From positions 5,518,001 through 5,582,000 of the forward strand of contig JBANAY010000001.1 of the NCBI GenBank assembly GCA_037952775.1: a stretch of 64,000 nucleotides of DNA, read 5' to 3'. Below the pieces are notes generated by a model. It did no database searches. It was not told the DNA's origin and worked only from the letters and a program-made list of their open reading frames with translations. How positions within the stretch are numbered: the first letter of the stretch is position 1; the number at the start of each line of letters is the position of its first letter. Shown in pieces: positions 45,941 through 57,776 of this stretch. A program made the position numbers and the translations under genes. The stretch comes from Clonostachys chloroleuca (Eukaryota; Ascomycota; Sordariomycetes; Hypocreales; Bionectriaceae).

Positions 45941-48015
45941 CTCGAGACGTATCCGGCTTTACTCGACGCAAGCATACTACAATGTAGATGTGATAGGCTC
46001 TCACTATTCCGATACGATGAGGGCAAGTCTTAAACAAGCCTTGGGCTATAGTATATGTGATCGGCTTGTATTGTGGGCCTTTGCCGTGTATCAATTAGTC
46101 ACCCTGTCGGTTTTCTAGTTCTGGAGTGATCGCAGTGCTAACTTTCTCTGGGGCTTTCGGCTTTTCCTTAAATGGAATTGTCTTGGACGAGATGGGAAAG
46201 CTGAGCGAGGGCGTGATCAGGGCAGGGGGCAAGGGCGGGAAACAATGGATTCCCCGGCCACGTGTACGGATACAGCCTCTACTCTTTTTAAATCCATATT
46301 ACACAAGATCATCATAAGATTCATCCGCCCGTGATCTGGTTGCAAATTTAGTGATCAAATTGGGCAGTTAGAACGTAAAATCAACAGAATAAGCATGAAT
46401 CCATGCCTACCAAAACAGACCCTTATGGTCCCCTACGCAAATTCGCTTCTACACCAATAACATTTCAAAGCACTTCATCAGAGAATTGACTCAAAACATT
46501 GAATAAAAGCCGTGGGAATCTCAACTAGGTCGAGAGCGGATCACCTAAGATGTGTCTCAACTATCAGGGGCCTAACCTTCCACAAAAGATAAGCCACCGT
46601 GACGAACGGCAGCACGAGTAATTACAAGATGGCCCCCGCGCTGAAGCAGTGCTTTCCCAATCTAGTATCCAGTGCAGGCGAATAATAAGTTCAGAGTAGT
46701 GATCATAGCGCCTTGCCGGTGAGATTTAGTTCATCTTGTCTCAGGCGAGACCAGCCCGCATTAGGTTGTTCGTTTACCCACCAACCCAAGCTGTGGAAAC
46801 CCTGTAATTACTCGCTACGGTCATCGTTCTCTCCGGCGGGACCGATCCTGTCAGTAAGACAAGTCCGAGATCATTATGGTTATTGAGAGGAGCTGCGCGT
46901 TTCATCTGAGTCTCACACAGAGGCTACGTGTTCTGATACCTGGCTGTGAAGGTACCCAGAAGGCGATGCCACTGAAAGTAAATATGGACAGCAATGTGTG
47001 CCATAATTTAGACGATTTAACGACGGAACAGCAATGAAGGGAATTGGTGGTTATTCTCCATAACGGCCTGGGGTGTATTGCAGACTTGAGCCTGATGCAT
47101 CCTGCGCCGCCGCCACCTGCAGGTTCGACTTGACGCGTTAGGCAGATGAAAACAATTAAATTAGAAAAGCCCTTTATAAGCTTGCTGATCTGCCACTTCC
47201 AACTATCATTCCATCCACCTCAACCCATGTCATCAGCCGGCATACAATAACTGACAGCCAGGAGGTGTGGTAGCCCAGAGTGGCAGGATGCGTGACTTTC
47301 ACAAGCACCAGTTGCACAGATCCAAGCCGCGAAAACCGGTTACACCTGATGGAGGATTAGGCCAAAAGATGTTAGCTCTAATCAACAGGCATACTACCTT
47401 ATTGTCGTACTCCAACTGCAGAATTGCGACGCGCACTTCGCGTGGTAGGAATAGCTGCCATGAGAACTTGTTACTAGAAGGGTAGTTTAAAAATGTGTGC
47501 AATGGCCTGGCAACAGTTCGGGTCCTTCACCATCACAGAGCCCCTAAACCAGATGAAAGAAACAAAAGGAGGCTACGATAAACTTCGGGAGGAAGAAAGC
47601 ACAGTCGTGAAATCAGACCAGTAGGATGTGAGGGTGTTCACCACCAAACGTAGAAGATGCCCTGAAGGCCAATCCGATCAATTTGTTCTGGCTCATGATA
47701 AATCCTACGTGAGGATAAAAACAGGATTTCTTGCTGATTGCCACATTGCATGCCTCTTTTACAGGAAACATGCTTGAATGATTCACATTGAGTACAAATG
47801 AATATCGAAAGCGGTGAATAGTCATCCCTGTTCATGTAGGATTGAGACTCAACGTGAATATACATGCGGAGTACTCTACGTGTGAAACAAGGAACCCCAC
47901 CTCCATTTGTTAGGCTACAGCCCCTTACTCATAAGCTCACATTAGCTGGTCGTAAAATATCTCCATTAATCCCAAGTCCGCATTTACAGTAGTTCACATA
48001 ACCCCGCCCTACGCC
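45941..48015. other. Intergenic region of about 2 kb
   Basis: It separates the divergent TMEM53-type and F-box genes. Only short ORFs are present. No repeat family, RNA gene or transposon was recognised. Confidence 0.4.
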
Positions 48016-49422
48016 ATGGCTGTTCTACAAAGTCTACCCGTCGAGGTTCTAGACCGGGTGATTGGCTTTATCCACCCGGAGGTAGACTGGGATCTCGCCA
48101 AGCGGACGAAGTCGGATATCCGGTCACTAGCCAGCGCACGCTTGGTGTGCCGTCAGTGGAATTCCCTGGCCAGGGCTCATCTATTCCGAACCATCTACCT
48201 TATGCACGATGCAGAAGAGCACTTCCAAACTTGGAATAACATGCTGGACAGCAACTCTGTCAAAAATGCAGCGCGACGCGTCATTTTCAACAGCGCCCCG
48301 GACGAGGACCGCCTCGATCAAACGATGAGGGACTGGAGCGAATCTGAGCATCCCTCCTTTAACGCGGCCATCTCGCGCCTCAACGAGATTAAAAATGTCC
48401 AATCCGTTGAGCTTCGCTTTTCAGACAAGTGCCTGGGCTCAGAAAAAACCGACAGGTTCTGGTTTGATGATGTCGAGGAGATAGGCCACAGAAAAAATAC
48501 GCTCATTGCTGTCTTTGAGGCCATCCGGGAATACAATGCTCAGCGATCCGTGGCGAAAAGGATCGCCTCCCTCAGAATCGAGAATCTTCAAAACCTCCCC
48601 CTCCCGGAATTCACCACGTCTGAGCTTTTCAAGACTGTCACCGAAACTCTCACTACTGTCGAGCTGCAGATTGCTGAAGAATGTAGGGAGGAGGGGCCTG
48701 ATAATGATGTGTGCTGCATCGAGCGACAGACGTTTGAGCCATATCTCTTAACTCACTGGTTGACTCCGCTTTCTGACCACCTCACAACATTGACCCTCTA
48801 TTTCAACGAACGCTGGGGCGCCTTACCAGGGTATTTCGATGGACAGGGGCTCCAATTCAAGGCTCTCAAGACTTTGAACCTGGGGCACTTTGTCATCGCA
48901 CACCATGGCCAGTTTGACTGGGTACTTGCTCAGACAACTCTCGAAACGCTCCGTCTCGACAGATGCTATATAGCGACGCATCTTTACTTCTCTGAACGCG
49001 GCCAATCAGGAGAGTGGAATGTGAGAAAGCATGATTGGGTTGAGATCGATCCTACCATTTATGGGTTTCCGGAATTTCCGGAAGACGGAGGTGAAGCATA
49101 TACCTTTTCTGGGACGTGGAAAACCGTGTTTGAAAATCTACGCAAATCCTTGGTCAAGCTCCGACACTTTGGGTTCCATAACAAAGCCGATAACACTTAC
49201 TCCTCTCTGAGCTTTCGGTCCCTAGAAAGCAAAGAGACTCGATTGTCAAATTACCGCTATGTGGCATTCGATGATAGCGTAATGGCACTATGGATTACGC
49301 CTAGGTTGAGCGAGGGACGTATCAGCTTTGGATACAATTCATATATTAATCCCGCCCAAGACTACTACGACGGCGATTCACTAGCTTTCGAGGAGCTCCT
49401 TTCAGCCGTTCGAACGAGGTAA
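48016..49422 (+). CDS. F-box protein with leucine-rich-like body
   Basis: An intronless gene encodes 468 residues. The F-box is at the very N-terminus (MAVLQSLPVEVLDRVIGFI... LASARLVCRQWNSLARAHLFR, residues 4-58). The body contains irregular leucine-rich strands (for example ISRLNEIKNVQSVELRF, FKALKTLNLGHFVI, TTLETLRLDRCYI), as in fungal F-box/LRR-like proteins. It is likely an SCF ubiquitin-ligase adaptor; the target is unknown. Families like this are expanded and variable in filamentous fungi. Confidence 0.85.
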   Translation: MAVLQSLPVEVLDRVIGFIHPEVDWDLAKRTKSDIRSLASARLVCRQWNSLARAHLFRTIYLMHDAEEHFQTWNNMLDSNSVKNAARRVIFNSAPDEDRLDQTMRDWSESEHPSFNAAISRLNEIKNVQSVELRFSDKCLGSEKTDRFWFDDVEEIGHRKNTLIAVFEAIREYNAQRSVAKRIASLRIENLQNLPLPEFTTSELFKTVTETLTTVELQIAEECREEGPDNDVCCIERQTFEPYLLTHWLTPLSDHLTTLTLYFNERWGALPGYFDGQGLQFKALKTLNLGHFVIAHHGQFDWVLAQTTLETLRLDRCYIATHLYFSERGQSGEWNVRKHDWVEIDPTIYGFPEFPEDGGEAYTFSGTWKTVFENLRKSLVKLRHFGFHNKADNTYSSLSFRSLESKETRLSNYRYVAFDDSVMALWITPRLSEGRISFGYNSYINPAQDYYDGDSLAFEELLSAVRTR

Positions 49423-49889
49423 TTAGAGGGCAAATTAGTTGCTTGCTCGCTTGTAGATAGGGACCCTGCGCAGAGCTATGAAACAGGTCAAAAAGACTCT
49501 GTGGAATTCAGTGATTAAGATCAACATGAGCAGAAATTCCATGAAATTCTATACTTTGAAAACACGTATTTTGTCTATGCCGTCCTCACCGTCATCCATT
49601 GAAGTGAACGAACATTTAATATTGAAAGTACACATTGTGACAAGCCGGGCACACCACACTTCCGCTTGAGCCTGCCATCATCCAATGCCCATAAGGAACA
49701 ATCTAATTGTCCCATTCAAAAAACAGGATTGCAATGCTTTTGTGCAGGAACCAGAAATGGAAAGGCACGCCGCATATTCAAAGCTCACTGAAGCTGATAC
49801 ACGGTTAATTGTTTTGTTTCCCAAAGATCTACCTGTAGCAATCCAGTTTAGACCGAGCATTTCATTATTCAACGATCAGGATGATCAAG
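49423..49889. other. Spacer, no recognised feature
   Basis: It lies between the F-box stop and the kinase relic. Small ORFs on both strands have no recognised domain. Confidence 0.35.
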
Positions 49890-50480
49890 GATCTTAACTA
49901 CTCTCGCGTCAAAACGCATGTTCCATTTTCTAATCCTCTGCATCACCTTCTCAGTCATGCCCAGTTGTCGATCGCGATCGAAAAGCATCTCTACGAAGCG
50001 AAAGCGAAGTCCTTTCCATGCCAAGTCTTTTCCACCTCGGATATGGGGAAATGTTGCAGACAGCTGTCCAATAACTGTTGCAGCATGCTATCGATCCCTT
50101 CTTCCTTGCTGTCAAGAAATTCTTGAACGAGGTCTTTTCTTTGCTTGTCCTGATCTGGGGGACGGTAGCCTTCGCTTTCGCGCTATGATCAGACTGCCTC
50201 GAATCAGCGATCCGCAAGAACCAACCATGCCGTCATCTTGTAGAATGCGCGCACTTTATGGTGGGGGAACTTTGCGATAGCCTCAAGCGCTCGGTAATAA
50301 TCCAGCTGCTCTCCAGCGGCCACATTCTTGCTGATCTCCTTGACCTGCCCCGACGTCGTTCTTGGTAGACCACACCAAACGATCCCTTGCCCAGCGTCCC
50401 CTCACGGTCCCATCGCTCTACCCTTCGCCTATTTCTCTCGTGGAGGGATCGCCCCGGCTCGTGGTATATATGTTCGGTGC
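49890..50480 (-). pseudogene. Relic of a Ser/Thr protein kinase gene
   Basis: On the minus strand, about 50470-50355 reads ERNRRRVERWDREGTLGKGSFGVVY, containing the ATP-binding glycine loop GxGxxG of a protein kinase. The frame then changes near 50360, and KEISKNVAAGEQLDYYRALEAIAKF (kinase N-lobe, helix C region with the Glu) continues in another frame. A further fragment with FLDSKEEGIDSMLQ appears at about 50150-50040, with stops and frame changes between. The catalytic loop and activation segment are missing. The spacing and order fit one degraded kinase gene rather than chance. No intact kinase is nearby. Confidence 0.6.
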
Positions 50481-51676
50481 AGGTTCCATTTACGGCAGTC
50501 TCGATCTTGGAGTCGTGGACAAGGTCGGAGAGCTAATGGTGGTCATTGCGGCGCATGGCGAGCAATGCCAGACGGAAAGCCCAGCAGGGACTCATGTCGC
50601 AGTGCCAATGCCGACAGCCGGCGAGCGGACGGCATCCGGTTGGCGGCGACGGGATACGGTGATGTCGACATTCGAGTCGCGCGGACTTTGCGAGGTCGTG
50701 AGTGGCAGGGAGAAGTTGGCGATTTCGCGGCGTGGCTCAGCAGATGTACGTACAGAGTAGACGCGCCTCCCAAGGCAGGTCGGACCCGAATCTGTCCCAC
50801 CAACTTACCGGATCCCCCCGAACACATCGAGGTTGATGCAGTTATTCACTCAAGATGGAATGTTCAAGTGACCTTCGCATATACAGTAAAGAGGTGTTGC
50901 TGGTCAAGAATACCCTTCGCGAAGCCGTGTTTACTTCGCACTGGGACACGCGCCCAATATCTAAGCTACCCTATACTCACTTGGTCGAACCTACCTACGT
51001 ATCGCTTCTACCGCCACAATTTAGGTTAAAAATAAGTAGAAAAAGTCAAGTCTCCTTACCGAAAAGTTACTAATTTGGAAAAGTTGAACAGTTTTTTATT
51101 GGCGTGAAAGGATTTAAAAATACATTTATAATCACAATGCGGTGCTGCTTCATTAGTTTGAGATGGTAAAACATGGTCCTCTTCCCATACTAAAATAGTT
51201 TGTCACGTGAAAGCTTACTAAGACATGGAACTGTAGGCGGGTAATGAGTAAGCAAGATTTGAACTCTCACGTGATCTCTTTTGGCTTTGTCAGCAATCTG
51301 TAAAATACGAGATATCTCGTATTCGTTTATCAAATCGTGTACATTTGAATGCGCGATAAGCTGGATGAATAAAGCGTTACTCAACGTTGCGGATTCAAGG
51401 CGAATGGACCTCGTGCAAATAAAAAGTTTACATTTATTAAAGTTACACACTAGGCTCAGGTGACCGATAGCTACGCGAATTGAGTTCAATGGCGTGGATA
51501 AAATCAACAACCATAAACAAGTTAGAAAGCAACGGTAACCCCCAAACAAAGTATTTGGCAATAGAAGGGCTGGGGTTTGAAGGCGAGGTGGCTGGTAGAA
51601 ACCTTTAATTTGGTTGAGCACCTGCTGTTACATAATGAGAGAACTCATTCAGTCCCGAACCAAAAACGAATTTTCC
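50481..51676. other. Intergenic, no recognised feature
   Basis: Right of about 51030 it is AT-rich. The long plus-strand ORF 50328-51029 is antisense to the kinase relic, with arginine-rich composition, and is not called. No RNA gene was recognised. Confidence 0.35.
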
Positions 51677-54471
51677 TCAATAAGGGAACGAGCCTTTATC
51701 TGGGCCAAAATATCCCCTCTCAGGAATGGGCAACCGACCAACATTAGTCCCATCAACGCCCGCCCTGCTAACAGTGTTTCCCCACCAGGAAAAAGTGACA
51801 GGATTGTACCCGATAGCAAAAAACATCACGAGTGCGCTTACGGCGACGCCAGCCGTCAAAGCCGCTGATAGAACATAGTTGTACTTTTCCCAGAGTGCCA
51901 TTCTGTGCTTTGGTAGGTAGTACATAAAAATATAACCCAGAATCAATCCTGGGGTCTTGTACGCCATGTTGGACGGAGCCCAGTGCTGTATGCCTTGGAT
52001 GATCAGAACCGGGTTCAGCCAAAACAGCGATGCAACGACTGGGAAGAGTGTTCGTTCCAGCATACCAAATGTTCGCGGTCTAAGACGGCCCCGGAGCCAC
52101 TCTCGGACGCGAGGGAGGTATATAGGGCCGTAGCCCTGCCCGACAAGGAAGACAATGGAGATGAGCGTGCCGATGAGGAAACACCATTTGAGGATTGGGT
52201 ACATTTCGTTGAACATGATGTTGGAACCCAAAAGCCCCCACATGAGCGAACTGCTGTAAAGAGGCGCCCCGTCCATCGCGCAGGTGAATTTGCTTGGCTG
52301 GTCGGGTGTACATAGGCCCTTGACATTTTCCAAGATGAAGTTCTGTGTTGCGACGGCTACGAAGCAGGTGATGATGATGGTTCCAATCTGGCTTCGGAAA
52401 ACTGCGCGAGGCTTGATCAGACAGTAGTGTGCCATCTTCTGGTCCTGGACGTAGTTGTCTCCGTATCCCGCCAGCGCCCACCCGCCGAGCGTTTGAGAGA
52501 AGAGGAAGGCATTTGGGTTGCCGGGGAGCAAGAACCCCGTGATGACCTGGATGAGTGACCCGAGGCCGAGATTTGTGCCAGTTGTGGCGGAGAGGAAGGA
52601 AAGCGGCACGGCGAAGACGAGGTTGATGCCGATGACGAGGAAGACCAGCCAGACCGGAGTATCGAGCGGGAATATCTTGAGAAAAATGACAGAGACAACA
52701 ACAGCAGCAACGAGAATCAGAATGAACCAATAGTCCGGAACCTCTGGATGTCGGCTCATAAGTCGGCTATGGACGTCCATGGCACCCTCGTAATTACCCT
52801 TCCCGTGGCGGAGACCTTTGTAGAAGTCCACGTACGCGGCTCCTATAGTCTTCCACTGGTTGAACATGATGTAGATGAAGTAAACCGGGTAGAAGCAGTA
52901 GTTTCCGGCAATGGTGAGAACCTGGCCAGCAGAGTAAAAGGGGGAGAGTATTGCTGATATAGCTCCCGGTCAAGCTTGTTGTTGACCACGATTTTTTGCA
53001 CCTCATAGACCTTTCTGTCATTGGCGAAGGCGCTGGATGAGTTGATGGGAAGATATGCAGTATTGAACATGTTGGTGTAGAACATCCCCAAGATGACAGC
53101 ACCTCCAAGAAGAGAGCCAACATATTGAGTGCCAATGGCGAAAAAGGGTTGTGACAGCGGCTGATAAGATTGAGTGGCAACGTTCCAGTCGAAAGTCGTG
53201 ATGGGGTTGAAAAGACCCAGCCCCAAAGATGATCCTGTTAGGATAGCCAGCGTGAAGTTCTGAGGTGCGATCCAAGTCATCCAGTTGAACGTTGAGAGCG
53301 CTGTGAAGATGTAGCCTGGGAACCAATTGTAGACAAACATAGATCCTAAGGCAATATAGAAGAACTTGTATCGGGATATCGTCCAGCCGTTGATGTTCTC
53401 CTTTGGCTCCGGCCGAGTGAGAGCCCTGTTCATTGCTATTATCGGCAGCAGGGTTGGCCAGAGAGCCTTGACGGGGTAGACACTGAAGCGCCTGAGATAC
53501 CCTGCGAATCCCATACCCATCAGCTGAACGAAAAGGGTCAGCATTATCTGGTACCCGAAGCCTATGAATTTCTGGCCGTAAAACATGGGAGACTTTTGGA
53601 CCAAGATCATACTGTAGGCGTTGGTCGTATAAATGGCGATGTTATAAGTGATTGTTGCAAACATTTGTTCCTTAAAGTGCCAAGGCCCGGGATTCAGGGT
53701 ATGACGAACCCCCATGATGGTGACTCCCCAGTCTGGCAGTATAAATTCTAGAAACTTGGCGCATGGATAAAGTAGAATCTGAATCACCTGCGCATTCAAA
53801 GCTAGTAATACAGGAGTTAGAAGATTGCCGTCACGGCGCAATGTATTACTCCAACTTACTGATTGACGGGAATCGGCTCGAGAAAAAAGTACTCTTTTGG
53901 ATGTGAGAGGTAAGACAACCTGAATGACCAACAGAATATGCAAAGGAGTGGCGGGGATTGGGAAGGGGAAAAGGGGAGGAAGCGCAACGAAAGCACGTAC
54001 CATGAATGTGCCAATCACAGCCCATCCGATTCCAAGAAAATAGGCACGGACTGTCTCGATTGGCACATCTTCATCCTGCAGCTCAACTACGGAGCGGACG
54101 CCTGGGTACGGCGACGAATAGCGAATCATGACCGCATCTATCCGCAGGTCTCTCCCGTAGTACTCTCCATATGACTTTGGGCCTTGGAGGAGCCGGTTCA
54201 TGCGGTCACGCATATCCGAGGGGAAGTTCCAGTCATCTGCGAAGAATTTGACTGACTCTTCGACGATGGCGAGGGCCTCGTCTTCGGTCATGTTATTGAT
54301 CTTGTGGAGTATATACTCCTCTTCTCCGTTGGGAGCGAGCTCTTTAAGCAGCTCATGGGGGATTTGGTCACTGAACTTCTCAACATTGGCTCCCGGAGGT
54401 GTTTTTTCTTCATCAAGAGCTGTACGAGGTTCTTCTTCGACCGTCTCGACGGTGGGTGGTGGAGGAGCCAT
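51677..54471 (-). pseudogene. OPT-family oligopeptide transporter, one frame break
   Basis: Exons 54471-54001, 53893-53860 and 53801 onward join in phase; the 34-base exon 2 and both introns are needed to match the family. A polar N-terminus is followed by the OPT signature SPYPGVRSVVE at about residue 118 and by many transmembrane helices (for example around FVQLMGMGFAGY and AIGTQYVGSLLGGAVILGMFY). At 52936-52944 (plus-strand AAAAGGGGG) the frame changes by one base. Beyond it the other frame continues directly with the family sequence AGQVLTIAGNYCFYPVYF and runs to the stop at 51677 with the rest of the helices. No other damage is seen. OPT proteins import oligopeptides or glutathione-type compounds with protons across the plasma membrane. 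Either the gene is recently disabled or one base is missing from the assembly. Confidence 0.88.
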
Positions 54472-56174
54472 GGTAAGGATGCTGGAGTTATTTGCCTCTA
54501 CAATCGCCAGCTAGGTAGTTGAGGCTAGAGGCGAGTGGCCCGTAGAATTCTTATCTACATGGCCATGCGTGAGGGAAGATATCTTTCCCCTCATATACTC
54601 TTATCTGGTTCAAGGCAAGGGCTATGTGTTTCCCCAGTCAAATACCCGCGGGAAGGGACCCTTGGCTGAACATGGACGGATTTCTAACCGGATGCAACGC
54701 CAAAAGGTCCCTTGAAATACGTAGCACCATGGCCTAGAACACTTTTGACGGCGCGTGATCTCCAGTCCAGTCGGCTACTGTAAATTGACCCCTCAAAAGT
54801 TTATGTCGTCCTACCACAGCATTGGTTCCGCTTCACGGGCCATTCGCTTTCCGACCGGGAAGACTCGTCGTTCTAATCCATGCAGACGCTCCACTCGAGA
54901 TACAACCTGCCAAACGTGCTTTGCGGGGTTGCTCTTTCACCCGGTAAGTATGAGTTAGTGCACCAGTCGCCTCGCTGGATATTGGTTGATCCAATGATAG
55001 CGGCGTTGAATCGGCAACACATTGCCGAAACTAGGTCGCTACACCATACTTGAATCTTCGATCTAATGGTTCGCTCTGAAGAAGAGGCAGCGTTGTTTGG
55101 AAGATCGCGGTGATACTGATTCATCCATGGATCTCGTGCGATCTATCCGAGCACATATTGCTAAACGACTGTGCATCCCCATTTATGGTGGCTTATTGTA
55201 AGCACAAATGCTATCCATAGTGAACTATCAGCCGAGCTGCGTGTTACTGGATATTCATTGGAAGTTGGCCATGAAATGTACCACGAAATGGGAGTATGCT
55301 GACCCATGGCTCGCCCAAGTCTTCCCAATCACCAGCAGGACTCAGTAGCTTCAATTTAGGTAGTACACAAAATCAGAATCGAACCATCACGTAGAGTCCG
55401 GAATCATGGGTCGCAATTTTCTTCCAAGGGGCATGTTTTGCCTAAATACCTATCGGCAGTGGTGCGTTGTCAATCAGCGAGTGTAACGTTGTAGAGGAAT
55501 GTCTTGTCCCGCTAATTGGACAATGCACAATATACCTTCGGATCTGGAGGCCGGTAAATTTCTGGGATCTTGAAAGGCCATTGGAAATATTTGAAGTCGC
55601 TTCATATAGGTGATATCGAATGTGGTGACCTTACATTAATTGTGAGCATATAAAGTAGTCCTTTATCCTTTTATTTGTCTTTATAGAGTTTCGTCACTGA
55701 ATAGCGTTGATGGTATATGCAATCAGAATTCAAGGCTAGCCAAGCCTACAAAGTTCAATCTGGTTTAAAACTCACGCAGTGTCCGATGCAAAGGATGGAT
55801 GGGATAGTTCAAGTTATCCTGAAGTGAAGTTTTTGGTATAAAGGCCAGCAGCACGGTGTACCTGTTGGGACTGTTGAGATGGACTGCGTTTGTGGATTTT
55901 TTTTGAAGCAACAATATAAAAAACCCATTCAATGGATGTGTGAGTGTCTCAGGTTTTCTTCTTCTTCGACGAGGTCGAGGAGGTTATTGGAGGGTGCATT
56001 ACGACTCTACTGTTGTTGGTGCTCTACATCACTGCACGTGTAAATTAGGATAGGATTCCATCTTAGACGTTTCTTATTCGTTAAACATGGAGGCTATTCT
56101 CCTCTACCTTTGACTAACTGGTGTCAAGCGGATACGATAGAAGCCGTCACAATGTATATGGTCCAGCTCTTTGC
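54472..56174. other. Intergenic, no recognised feature
   Basis: About 1.7 kb that holds the OPT promoter and the 3' region of the anchor-B gene. ORFs are short. No repeats or RNA genes were recognised. Confidence 0.4.
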
Positions 56175-57776
56175 TTACCACTTGGCGTCCTTGCTCTTCT
56201 TCACGACAAAAGCCCCCCTGTCCATGGTGTTGATGACAACATAGCCACTCTTGAAGTAAGGGTAGTGGCTCCATGTTCCGGTGAAGGTGACATTTCCTCC
56301 TCCGGGGAGGTTATCGTCCTCAGGGTGGATATCGAAGTAGGCAACCTGCTTGATGCTCTTGCCAGTGGGGTCATCAGGAATGGAGCGGACATCGAGGACG
56401 TGGTAGCCTAGAGCGTAGTTGCTCTGGTGGGCAAAGCCATCGATGATGAACTGGTTGTGGTCGATACCAGACCTAGGGCCGGTGTACTGGCCTGTAAGCT
56501 TGGGGTTCTCCAATGAGCTGATGTCCCAAATGTATGAGACTGGGTAAGCAATGCCACCGTTGTCTCGCACTTCGACCTCATCATACTCGTCATCGAGAAT
56601 GATGTAGTTTTGCCACTGAGGGTCGAGGACCCAACCTTGGTGAGTGTACTGGGCTGTTTCGTAGGAAATCCTGGAGATGATGGTAATGTTGGACTTGTCT
56701 TCCACATCGTAGCTTGATAAATTGTTAGCGTGCTGTTAAGTGTGGTCAGATAGAGCTAGAACTTACATGGTCAAAGAATCTTCATTGTAGCCGTAGCAGA
56801 TATCACGCTCGACGTACTTCTTGTCGGGTCCGCGGTAGACAAGACACTGAGCATCGTGGACGTACCCATCTTCTCCACTGCCTCCCAGGGTGACTGGGTT
56901 GGAGGGGTCCGTCAGGTCGAAGAAGACGAGACCCGCGGCGAGAGGACCATCGCGAGGTTGGAATCCAGTGGCACCACCGTAGTTTCGCTCCTCATTGGTG
57001 ATGACATTGTGGGATCTGCCCAATGGGAGCTCCTCGTTCCACCAGCCATCGAGGTCAGCCTCGTTGCTGAAGATCTTGGGGCTCGCAGGATCGACGTCTA
57101 GCAGTTTCCTCAGGTCGAAGATCTGGACACCGTGGTCGACGGCCTCACTTCCGATGACCAGATAACTCTTGTAGCCCTTGATCTCGCGCCACAGGGATGG
57201 CTGTGCGGTTGTGTACTGAGGCAGTCTTCCAAGGTAGATGAGCTTACCCTCCTTGGACACCTCAGAAAACGATGTGCCGTCTTCCTGGGCAATGCCGACG
57301 AACTCCCGCCCCTCTGGGCTGGTCCAGCCCCAGGACCCGGCACCACGACCGTAGGCGCTACCAAGCTCTGCGTGTGTCTTGAAGTCGTACAAATCAAGGT
57401 CTTGGCACTTGAAGGTGTACTTGGCATCTCCAGGGACATATGATGCGTAGCCGTTGTCACATGCTACGTAGTCTGTATCCTTGTTGAAGGAGGTGTACTG
57501 AGTAGAGTCAAACACACCTTGCGCATCAAGGTCGGCCCAGACTTTCTATATTGATACAATTAGCATTTATATCTAGAGAGTAAGAAACCTCGGGAAGTCA
57601 TGGCCTCTCATTGTATGAGAAGTACTTACAGCCTTGAGCTGCATGATGTGCTCATGTCTGGCACCATTGTCGTACAGCTCTGCCGCCCTTTCAGCATCAA
57701 CAGGGATCTCCTTGTTGGCAAGTGCACCAGCGACAAGGCTGGCGACTGCGCTCCACATTGAGGGAGAAGACTTCAT
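56175..57776 (-). CDS. Secreted choice-of-anchor-B family protein (LVIVD-type beta-propeller)
   Basis: Three exons (57776-57630, 57545-56767, 56712-56175) give 487 residues. I start at the ATG at 57776 (MKSSPSMWSAVASLVAGALA), a good signal peptide; the in-frame ATG at 57842 would bury it. The body shows repeated strands of a propeller: YDFKTHAELGSAYG, GVQIFDLRKLLDVDPASP, GLVFFDLTDPSNPVTL, YIWDISSLENPKLTG, YHVLDVRSIPDDPTGK. This periodic ...V/IFDLxDPxxP... pattern is typical of the choice-of-anchor-B/LVIVD group. Several cysteines near the N-terminus (ACDNGY, FKCQDL) fit an extracellular protein. The molecular function of the family is not established. Confidence 0.85.

Noticed and set aside
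50328..51029. A 233-codon plus-strand ORF
   Set aside because: Its arginine-rich composition is irregular and it runs antisense to the kinase relic, whose motifs are specific.
51240..51300. Possible tRNA T-arm (GAGTTCAAATC on the minus strand)
   Set aside because: No matching acceptor stem, D-arm or anticodon arm could be built around it.
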